The notes under the pieces are model-generated. The model saw only the letters and a program-made list of their open reading frames with translations, searched no databases and was not told the DNA's origin. A stretch of DNA of 34,672 bases, from the NCBI GenBank assembly GCA_947626465.1, contig CANQSI010000003.1, positions 1 through 34,672 of the forward strand, in the 5' to 3' direction. Shown one piece after another: positions 9,427 through 16,471 of the stretch. This stretch comes from an uncultured Atopobiaceae bacterium. GTDB taxonomy: Bacteria; Actinomycetota; Coriobacteriia; Coriobacteriales; Atopobiaceae. The translations under genes and the position numbers were made by a program. Position 1 is the stretch's first letter. Each line of letters starts with the position of its first letter.

Positions 9427-11405
9427 CACCAACTCCCCTCGTCGTAGCTTTCGTCGTAGCCGTCGTCGTAGTCGTCATAGTCGTCGTAGGAGGTGTCGGC
9501 GTCCGCATCGGAGTAGCCATCCGCCGCGCCGGCGTTTTCCGGATCCTCTGGGACCTCGGCGCCCTCGTCGCCTTCCGCGTCGGTCTCGACGGTGTAGTCG
9601 TCCACGTTCACCACGTTCACGTCCGTGTCGAAGACCACTTCCTCCGGACGATCCGGCGTGAGGGCGAGGTCGCGCGTTGCGCGCTGCATGAGGTTCGAGA
9701 AGATGGGCGCGCACGAATCGCCGCCGTGGAGCACGCCGCCATCCACGCCCACATAGCACACGACCTCGGCGTTCGGGATGCCCGCGAAGCCCACGAAGGA
9801 GGAGAACACCTCGTTTTTGAGGTAGCCGCCGTGCTCCGTGTCCGCCTTCTGCGCCGTGCCCGTCTTGCCGCCGATGGAGAAGCCCGGCACGCGCGCCGCA
9901 GTGGCGGTGCCCTCGTCGACGACGCTTCGCATCATCTGCGCCACGGCAGTGGCGGTCTTCGGGGTGACGGCGCGTGCACCTTGGGGCCACTCCACACGCT
10001 CGCTTCCCCTTTGGATGAGGAAGTGCGGCGTCACGAGCACGCCGTGGTTGCCGATCGCCGCCACCGCACGCATCACCTGGATGGGCGGCACGGAGTAGGC
10101 CTGGCCGAAGGACATGGAGTTCAGCGTCGTCGGATCGAACTGGTCCACCGACCGCACGATGCCCGAGGTCTCGCCCGGGAAGTCGATGCCCGTGGGCGAG
10201 CCGATGCCGAAGGCCTCGAGGCCCTTCGAGAGCCCCTCGGCGCCGATCGCCTGGCCCTCCATCATGGCGCCCACGTTCGAGGAGCGGCGAAGGATCTCGT
10301 TGGGGTTCATCGACATCGAGTACTCACGGCCATCGTCGTCTGAGACGTGGTCGTCGCCCGAGGGCAGCGAAGGCGGCACGTCCCACACCGTCTCCGTCGT
10401 GAAGGCGCCGGTTTCGAGGCCGATCGCGGCGGTGAGCACCTTCGACACGGAGCCCGGCTCGTAGCTGAGCGCGATCATCTGCGGGGTGGTGGCCTCGGGC
10501 GTCGCCTTCGAGGTGTCGCCTGCGGGCATGAGGGGCGACCAGCACATCGCGAGGATCTCGCCGGAATCGGGATCCATGATGCAGGCCATCGCGCCCTTCG
10601 CGCCGTATTGCGCGGGCGCCGCGGCGATTTCCTCCTCCGCGGCCTTTTGCACCTCGACGTCGATGGAGATCACGATGTCCTGCCCGTCGACGGCGGGCGT
10701 CTCGGTGTAGGCACCGCCAGCAACGGGAGTGCCGCCGTTTCCCACCTCCATCGAGCGATACCCGTCGGTGCCGGAGAGGATGTCGTCGTAGTAGTACTCG
10801 AGGCCGGTGATGCCATGTCCGTCGTCGCCCACGAGCCCGAGCACCTGGCCGGCCACGTCGCCGAAGGGATAGGTGCGCCGCACGTCGGGAAGCTCGTACA
10901 CGCCGGTTTGGTTCGTCTTCGCGAGCATCTCGAGGATCTTCTCGGCCGTCGAGCTGTCCACGCGGCGCGCCACGTAGGAGAACGTGGTCTCGGCGGAGAG
11001 GCTGTCGTGGTAGTCGCTCGGCTTTCCCCCGAGGTGGGCGGCGAGGATGTGGGCCACCTGCGCCTCGTTCTCGATCTCCATCGGGTTGCAGTAGAGTGTG
11101 GAGCACTTCTCGCTCGCGGCGAGCACGTTGCCGTTGCGGTCGTAGATCGTGCCACGACGCGCGGAGAGCGTCACCTGGTTGGTGGCACGCGCGCTGGCCA
11201 TGCTCGAGAGCTCGCCCGCCTGCACCACCTGCAGCTGCACGAGGCGCGCGCCGAGGATGCATACGAGCACGAGCGCCACCTTCGCAAGGAAGGTGACGCC
11301 ACGTGAAAGCTCCCTATCTTGGGTTTCGTCGAAGGACGAGCGCGCGCTGCGCCTCGATCTCGGAGAGCGGGCGGCACTTGGACGCGACGGATGACGGCGG
11401 GGCAC
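9426..11405 (-). CDS. ftsI: Class B penicillin-binding protein (FtsI/PBP3-type transpeptidase) with acidic Asp/Tyr-rich C-terminal tail
   Basis: Transpeptidase motifs SVSK, SSN, KTGTAQ; N-terminal TM and SARRGTIYDRNGNVLA; dcw position after ftsL. Confidence 0.94.
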   Translation of the reverse strand: MPRRHPSRPSAARSPRSRRSARSSFDETQDRELSRGVTFLAKVALVLVCILGARLVQLQVVQAGELSSMASARATNQVTLSARRGTIYDRNGNVLAASEKCSTLYCNPMEIENEAQVAHILAAHLGGKPSDYHDSLSAETTFSYVARRVDSSTAEKILEMLAKTNQTGVYELPDVRRTYPFGDVAGQVLGLVGDDGHGITGLEYYYDDILSGTDGYRSMEVGNGGTPVAGGAYTETPAVDGQDIVISIDVEVQKAAEEEIAAAPAQYGAKGAMACIMDPDSGEILAMCWSPLMPAGDTSKATPEATTPQMIALSYEPGSVSKVLTAAIGLETGAFTTETVWDVPPSLPSGDDHVSDDDGREYSMSMNPNEILRRSSNVGAMMEGQAIGAEGLSKGLEAFGIGSPTGIDFPGETSGIVRSVDQFDPTTLNSMSFGQAYSVPPIQVMRAVAAIGNHGVLVTPHFLIQRGSERVEWPQGARAVTPKTATAVAQMMRSVVDEGTATAARVPGFSIGGKTGTAQKADTEHGGYLKNEVFSSFVGFAGIPNAEVVCYVGVDGGVLHGGDSCAPIFSNLMQRATRDLALTPDRPEEVVFDTDVNVVNVDDYTVETDAEGDEGAEVPEDPENAGAADGYSDADADTSYDDYDDYDDGYDESYDEGSW

Positions 11406-11411
11406 CGTTGC

Positions 11412-11828
11412 CTAGCCTTCCTCGGGTCCTGCGAGCGGCGCGCCGGTGCCCACGTAGACCATCCCGAGGTTTTGCGTGGCGATGCGCTCGATGCGCTCGA
11501 AGGAAGAGAGTGCGCTGCTCTCCACCGCAAGCGACTGGACTTGCTCCCTCGCGTCCGCCACGTCGGCTTGGAGCTGGGCATTCTCGGAAAGCGCCTCCAC
11601 GCAGTAGACGGTGAGCTGCACGCGTGCCACGGCAAGGCCGGCGGCCACGGCGAGCACGACGAGAAACACCTTGAAGGCGCGCTTCCACGAGGGATCGAGG
11701 GCGGCTCGCGCCTTGCGGTCGAGGCCCTCGCCATCGATGAGCTCGAAAGACTTGCGCGGGAGGGCTTGTGGGGCCGCCGAGGGCGCAAAGGCGCGCTCCT
11801 CAGCGAGTGCTTGCCCGTGGGCTGCCAT
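11412..11828 (-). CDS. ftsL: FtsL-like septum formation protein
   Basis: Small bitopic protein with TM (FKVFLVVLAVAAGLAVARVQL) and short coiled coil ending ERIERIATQNLGMVYV; between rsmH and ftsI; SD AAGGAGG. Confidence 0.8.
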   Translation of the reverse strand: MAAHGQALAEERAFAPSAAPQALPRKSFELIDGEGLDRKARAALDPSWKRAFKVFLVVLAVAAGLAVARVQLTVYCVEALSENAQLQADVADAREQVQSLAVESSALSSFERIERIATQNLGMVYVGTGAPLAGPEEG

Positions 11829-11846
11829 AGGTCCTCCTTGGTGGCC

Positions 11847-11872
11847 TTCGAGCCCCCGGGTGGGGGCTCGAA
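11847..11872. repeat. Perfect 11-bp inverted repeat just upstream of the ftsL SD (loop ACCC on minus strand)
   Basis: ttcgagccccc-gggt-gggggctcgaa read directly. Confidence 0.9.
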
Positions 11873-11876
11873 GCGT

Positions 11877-11926
11877 GGTGCGTCGGTGGTGCGTTTACGC
11901 TGCGTTTTGGTGCGTTTGTGGTGCGT
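11877..11926 (+). repeat. Array of five GGTGCGT-like direct repeats at 10-11 bp spacing
   Basis: ggtgcgt at 11877, 11888, (gctgcgt) 11899, 11909, 11920; spacing 11, 11, 10, 11. Confidence 0.9.
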
Positions 11927-11929
11927 GTG

Positions 11930-11949
11930 CCCGCGGGCGAGCCCGCGGG
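11930..11949. repeat. Perfect 8-bp hairpin downstream of the rsmH stop
   Basis: cccgcggg-cgag-cccgcggg; no T tract follows on the minus strand. Confidence 0.85.
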
Positions 11950-11968
11950 GGGTGCCTTGTATCTCCCG

Positions 11969-12925
11969 CTAGGCGATCGCTCGCTTGCGGGCGGCCCGGA
12001 GCTTGGCGCTTCGGGCCCTCGGGTTCGCCGCCACCTCCGCATCTCGCGGCGTGATCGGCCTTGGGGTGAGCACATCCACAATCGGCACGTTCCCGCACAC
12101 GCACACGCCGAGCTCGGGAGGGCAGGTGCACCCCCGTGCGAGCTCCTGGAACGCGTGCTTCACGATGCGATCCTCGAGCGAGTGGTAGGAGATCACCGCG
12201 ATGGTCCCGCCGGGAAGAAGCCAGCGGAGCGCGGCGTCGAGGCCCTTCTCGAGCGCCTCGAGCTCCCCGTTCACCTCGATGCGCAACGCCTGGAAGGTCT
12301 TCCTCGCGGGGTGGCGCTTCGCGCGCTCCCTCGCGGGATAGGCCGCGCGCACGAGATCGGCGAGCTCGGTCGTCGTCTCGATGGGCGCCTTCTCCCGTGC
12401 GCGCACGATAGCGGCGGCGATGGCCTTCGCGTGGCGCTCCTCGCCATAGGCGCCAAGGATCCGGACGAGGTCGGGCTGCGTATAGGTGTTGATGACCTCA
12501 GCTGCGGTTTTCGTGTGGTTGTCCGGATCCATGCGCATATCGAGAGGGGCCTCCTGCCTATAGGAGAACCCGCGCTCTGCCTCATCAAGCTCGGGCGATG
12601 AGACGCCGAGGTCCAAGAGGACGGCGTCGACGCCCGTGACGCAGGCGTCGAGAAGAATGCGATCGAGATCGGCGAAGGAGCCGTGCACGAGGAGCCGAGG
12701 CACCTCGGGCGCAGCCGCTTCCAGCGCGACCTTCGAGGCGGCAAGCGCCGAAGGATCGTGGTCGATGCCGATGACGAGGCCTTCTTCGCCGAGCGCGGGT
12801 GCGAGCGCACTCGCATGGCCGGCGCCGCCGAGGGTGCCGTCGACGTAGACCTGGCCTCGGGAGAGCGAGAGCAGCTCCCCCACTTCATCAAGCAGGACCG
12901 GTACGTGCCGATATGCGGATGTCAA
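11969..12925 (-). CDS. rsmH: 16S rRNA (cytosine(1402)-N(4))-methyltransferase
   Basis: HVPVLLDEVGELLSLSRGQVYVDGTLGGAGHA, LLDLGVSSPELDEAERGFSYR, VISYHSLEDRIVK. Confidence 0.96.
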   Translation of the reverse strand: MTSAYRHVPVLLDEVGELLSLSRGQVYVDGTLGGAGHASALAPALGEEGLVIGIDHDPSALAASKVALEAAAPEVPRLLVHGSFADLDRILLDACVTGVDAVLLDLGVSSPELDEAERGFSYRQEAPLDMRMDPDNHTKTAAEVINTYTQPDLVRILGAYGEERHAKAIAAAIVRAREKAPIETTTELADLVRAAYPARERAKRHPARKTFQALRIEVNGELEALEKGLDAALRWLLPGGTIAVISYHSLEDRIVKHAFQELARGCTCPPELGVCVCGNVPIVDVLTPRPITPRDAEVAANPRARSAKLRAARKRAIA

Positions 12926-12944
12926 GGTTCGCCCTTCAGGAGGC

Positions 12945-13376
12945 TCAGGCGTCGTAGAGGAGCGTCTGGAGCTTGGAGCGCATCTCCCTCTCCATCTGCT
13001 CCCAGCTCTGCTCGTTCCAGATCTCGAAGCGACGCTCGTTTCCCACCACCACGACCTGCTTGCCCGCCTTCACCCATTCGCGGTACTCCTCGGGCACCTT
13101 GCCCAGGCAGATGCGACCCGCGGAATCGATGTCGAGCTCGACGGTCGTGGCGTTGAGAAGACGCCTGAGGTCCTCTTGGGTGCGATTGCGGGGATTGAAG
13201 TCCGCGCCGAAGCGCTCCTCCACAAAGCTCGCGTGTTCGGCGGGGGTGAACCCGTAGAGCGACTCGCCCATGGGAAGGAGGCACACCTGATCGTCGAACT
13301 CCCGGCGAAACTCCGCCGGAAGCTTGAGCCGAAGCTTCGAGTCCACGGAGTGGCGCTTGGTGCCCATGAGATGCAT
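12945..13376 (-). CDS. mraZ: Transcriptional regulator MraZ
   Basis: MHLMGTKRHSVDSKLRLKLPAEFRREF...DSAGRICLGKVPEEYREWV; SD AAGGAGGGG before ATG at 13376, so the ORF-track upstream extension is leader. Confidence 0.93.
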   Translation of the reverse strand: MHLMGTKRHSVDSKLRLKLPAEFRREFDDQVCLLPMGESLYGFTPAEHASFVEERFGADFNPRNRTQEDLRRLLNATTVELDIDSAGRICLGKVPEEYREWVKAGKQVVVVGNERRFEIWNEQSWEQMEREMRSKLQTLLYDA

Positions 13377-13449
13377 GGCGCCCCTCCTTGCCCTCGGTGT
13401 TCGGCCCCCAACCAGGTCTTCGTCGAGAATCCGATCCCAACGCGTGCCC

Positions 13450-13478
13450 ATAGTAGGATCTGGAGGGCCATTTCGCAA
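13450..13478 (-). promoter_or_regulatory. Candidate mraZ/dcw promoter (-35 TTGCGA, 17-nt spacer, -10 TACTAT)
   Basis: Minus strand TTGCGA-17-TACTAT located about 65-100 nt upstream of the mraZ start. Confidence 0.65.
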
Positions 13479-13504
13479 CACTTCGACCCACTTTTTCCCA
13501 CCAA
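13466..13504 (-). promoter_or_regulatory. Putative MraZ-box direct repeats at 10-bp spacing
   Basis: Minus strand GGTGGGAAAA-AGTGGGTCGA-AGTGTTGCGA-AATGG overlapping the candidate -35. Confidence 0.65.
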
Positions 13505-13712
13505 ACGGCTAAACAGAGGCAATTATGCCCCACGAGAAAGCCATTTCCGCTGGCAGATGGGGGTGTTGCATGGTGGGAGGCCCAGATCAACCCCAGGTGG
13601 AGCACGCAGGGGGCTTCTGGGAAAACCGCAGCGTAGAGTGCCTGGGCTTCGAGCTCCTCGCCTCCCGGCCCAGCACGCGAAACGCCGTCCCCGGCGCCTG
13701 CCAGCCAGGCGG

Positions 13713-14645
13713 CTATTCGCCCGCGCGCGGATGGCTGGTGTAGTACTCCTCGGCGAGGTGCGTGAGGTCGAGGTGCGTATAGCGCTGTGTGGTGGAGATG
13801 TCGGCATGGCCGAGCAACTCCTGGACGCTTCGTAGGTCCGCCCCGCCTTCGATGAGGTGCGTGGCGAAGGAGTGCCGAAGCGTGTGGGGATGGAGCCCCT
13901 CGATGCCGGCTATTCGCCCCGCACGCTCGACGATGGCATGCACCGCCTGGCGCGTGAGGCGCCCGCCGTGGACGTTCAGGAAGAGGGCCCCGGTGGGCTT
14001 CCGCGCGTTCACGAGCTCGCCTCGCCACCTCGCCACGTAGTCGCCGATCTGCGCCTTCAGGCTCGGGAGCACCGGGACGATGCGCTCCTTGTCGCCCTTC
14101 CCGCGCACGAGCACGAGGTCGCCATCGTCAAAGAACGAGAGGAGATCGAGCCCGCAGAGCTCCGACACGCGAAGGCCCAGCTCGTAGAGACACCAGATGA
14201 TGGTGCGGTCGCGCTGGCCGGCGGCGCTTTGGGGCCATGGCTGGTCGAGGAGGCGCTGCGCCTCGTCGATGGTGAGCACGTCCGGCAGGTACTGCGCGCG
14301 CCTCATCGGCGCCACGCGCGTGGGCGCCACCTCCGCCACCATCCCCTCCTGCGCGAGGAACCGCTGGAAACCCTTCACGGCACAGACGGCGCGGTCGATC
14401 GAACTCGGCGCCAAGCCGCGCGCACGCAAGCTCGCCGCGTGCTCCTCGAGGAGACGCGAGGAGAGGCCTTCGGGGTCTTCCACGCCGCGCTCGCCGAGCC
14501 AATCGAGGTAGCGCATGAGATCGCGATCGTAGGCGGCGCAGGTGGCATCGGAGCGCCCGCCCACCGCAAGCGCGTCGATATAGGCCAATCGGGCGTCTTC
14601 CAGCGCGTTTCCCGGCCGCGGCTCCCTTTCCCGCTTCTTGGCCAC
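13713..14645 (-). CDS. xerD: Tyrosine site-specific recombinase, XerD-like
   Basis: Catalytic ELGLRVSELCGL, GKGDKERIVPV, HTLRHSFATHLIEGGADLRSVQELLGHADISTTQRYTH; GTG at 14645 just after pyrG is the likely start. Confidence 0.9.
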   Translation of the reverse strand: MAKKREREPRPGNALEDARLAYIDALAVGGRSDATCAAYDRDLMRYLDWLGERGVEDPEGLSSRLLEEHAASLRARGLAPSSIDRAVCAVKGFQRFLAQEGMVAEVAPTRVAPMRRAQYLPDVLTIDEAQRLLDQPWPQSAAGQRDRTIIWCLYELGLRVSELCGLDLLSFFDDGDLVLVRGKGDKERIVPVLPSLKAQIGDYVARWRGELVNARKPTGALFLNVHGGRLTRQAVHAIVERAGRIAGIEGLHPHTLRHSFATHLIEGGADLRSVQELLGHADISTTQRYTHLDLTHLAEEYYTSHPRAGE

Positions 14646-14662
14646 ACGTGCCCCAGGCGCCG

Positions 14663-16318
14663 CTAGCGCCCGTTCGGCGCCACCACCTCGTGGCGCTCCT
14701 TGCCCTCGTGGCGCGCGATCGCCGCGCGCACGAACTCGCGGAAGAGCGGCTGGGGCTTCGTAGGGCGGCTCTTGAACTCCGGATGGAACTGGCTCGCCAC
14801 GAACCACGGGTGCTCGCTCTCGGGCAGCTCGACCATCTCCACGAGGCGATCGTCAGGCGAAAGGCCGGAGAAGACGAGCCCCGCCTCGGAAAGCCGTTCG
14901 CGGAAGGCGTTGTTCACCTCATAGCGATGGCGATGGCGCTCGTAGACGAGGTCGGTGCCGTAGGCCTCGCTCGCGAGCGTGCCCGGCTGTACCTTGCAGG
15001 GCCACGCACCGAGGCGCATCGTGCCGCCCTTGTCGGTGATGTCCTCTTGGTCGGGCATGAGGTCGATCACGGGGTAGGCGCAGTCGGGCACGAACTCCGT
15101 GGAGGACGCACCCTCCATGCCGCCCGCGTGGCGTGCGACCTCGCACACCGCCACCTGCAGCCCGAGGCAGATGCCCAAGAACGGCACCTTCTGCTCGCGG
15201 GCGCGCTCGACGGCGAGGATCTTGCCCTCGAGGCCGCGTATGCCGAAGCCGCCGGGCACGAGGATGCCGTCTGAGGCACCGAGCACCTCCTCCACGTCGT
15301 CTGGCGTGAGGTTTTCGCCATCGACGAGCTCGATCTCCACGTGGCGCCCGTAGTAGACGCCCGAGTGGTGGAGCGCCTCGATCACGCTGAGGTACGCGTC
15401 GGGAAGCTGCGTGTACTTGCCCACCACGGAGATGCGCGTCACGTCTGAGAGCGAGTTCGCGGCGTGCATGGCGTCGGTGAAGGCGTCCCACTCCGAGAGG
15501 TCGAGCTCGCCGGGATCGAGGCCGAGGCACTCGCACACCTTGAGGTCGAAGCCCTGCTCGGCGAGGTAGCGCGGCACGTCGTAGATGCTCGGGAGGTCGC
15601 AGTTCTCAAACACGCGATCGGCCGGCACGTCGCAGAACATGCCGATCTTCGCGCGAATCGATTCGTCCACCTCGTGGTCGGAGCGGCAGACGATGATGTC
15701 GGGTTGGATGCCCATGCCGCGGAGCTCCTTCACGGAGTGCTGCGTGGGCTTCGTCTTCACCTCGTGCGCCGCACTCATGTAGGGCACGAGCGACACGTGG
15801 ATGAAGCACACGTCGCCGCGGGCCTTCTCGTTGCGAAACTGCCGCATGGCCTCCACGAAGGGTTGCCCCTCGATGTCGCCGATCGTCCCGCCGAGCTCGG
15901 TGATCACGATATCGGCGCCGGTGTGCTCCTCGATGCGCAGGAAGCGATCGCGGATGGCGCCCGTCACATGCGGCACCACCTGCACGGTGCCGCCGAGGAA
16001 ATCTCCCTGGCGCTCGCGCGAGATGAGCGATTGGTAGATGAGGCCGGTGGTGAAGTTCGAGGCGCGCGTGAGGTTCTCGTCGACGAAGCGCTCGTAGTGG
16101 CCGAGGTCGAGGTCGGTTTCCTTGCCGTCCTCCGTGACGAACACCTCGCCATGCTGGAACGGGCTCATCGTGCCGGGATCCACGTTGAGGTAGGGGTCGG
16201 CCTTCTGCATCATCACCTTATAGCCGCGACTCTTGAGCAGCCTGCCCAAGCTCGCTGCGGTGATGCCCTTGCCGAGGGAGGAAACGACGCCGCCGGTTAC
16301 GAACACGTGCTTCGTCAT
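14663..16318 (-). CDS. pyrG: CTP synthase
   Basis: MTKHVFVTGGVVSSLGKGITAASLGRLLKSRGYKV, GTIGDIEGQPF, GGFGIRG, FLGICLGLQ, SQFHPEFKSRP. Confidence 0.97.
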   Translation of the reverse strand: MTKHVFVTGGVVSSLGKGITAASLGRLLKSRGYKVMMQKADPYLNVDPGTMSPFQHGEVFVTEDGKETDLDLGHYERFVDENLTRASNFTTGLIYQSLISRERQGDFLGGTVQVVPHVTGAIRDRFLRIEEHTGADIVITELGGTIGDIEGQPFVEAMRQFRNEKARGDVCFIHVSLVPYMSAAHEVKTKPTQHSVKELRGMGIQPDIIVCRSDHEVDESIRAKIGMFCDVPADRVFENCDLPSIYDVPRYLAEQGFDLKVCECLGLDPGELDLSEWDAFTDAMHAANSLSDVTRISVVGKYTQLPDAYLSVIEALHHSGVYYGRHVEIELVDGENLTPDDVEEVLGASDGILVPGGFGIRGLEGKILAVERAREQKVPFLGICLGLQVAVCEVARHAGGMEGASSTEFVPDCAYPVIDLMPDQEDITDKGGTMRLGAWPCKVQPGTLASEAYGTDLVYERHRHRYEVNNAFRERLSEAGLVFSGLSPDDRLVEMVELPESEHPWFVASQFHPEFKSRPTKPQPLFREFVRAAIARHEGKERHEVVAPNGR

Positions 16319-16364
16319 ACCCGTGCCTTTCGAAAAGAAGACGTACATGGCCTTTTGCACGGGT
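16319..16364 (-). promoter_or_regulatory. Putative pyrG leader hairpin abutting the start codon
   Basis: Minus strand ACCCGTGC (16364-16357) and GCACGGGT (16326-16319), perfect 8-bp inverted repeat; second arm lies between SD AAAGG and ATG. Confidence 0.6.
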
Positions 16365-16368
16365 CTAC

Positions 16369-16386
16369 AGTCTACCAAGCGCTTGG
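16369..16386 (-). promoter_or_regulatory. Candidate pyrG -10 (TAGACT) adjoining a 12-bp perfect palindrome CCAAGCGCTTGG
   Basis: agtcta at 16369-16374; ccaagcgcttgg at 16375-16386; no good -35 seen. Confidence 0.4.
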
Positions 16387-16471
16387 CGCCACCACGCCCG
16401 CGAATCCGCCGTCATGCACGCATGTGGAGATCGTGCGGGGCGATCGCCGTGGCCTTCGACGGGAATTCGAA

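Noticed and set aside
12945-13481. Extended mraZ ORF (178 aa) beginning MLRNGPPDPTMGTRWD
   Set aside because: The extension covers the leader and -10 region; a strong SD precedes the conserved MHLMGTKRHSVD start at 13376.
13504-13712. Intergenic segment between mraZ promoter and xerD examined for a tRNA or small RNA (gggcttcgagctcc looks T-loop-like)
   Set aside because: No cloverleaf arms or acceptor stem could be built; left unannotated.
13681-13712. Short GC hairpin downstream of xerD (CGCCG-GGGA-CGGCG then TTTCG) as a terminator
   Set aside because: Only a 5-bp stem and weak T run; not convincing.
13713-14645. XerD-like recombinase as evidence of an integrated mobile element
   Set aside because: It sits in a housekeeping context directly after pyrG, with no att-like repeats, phage genes or excisionase; consistent with a chromosomal Xer recombinase.
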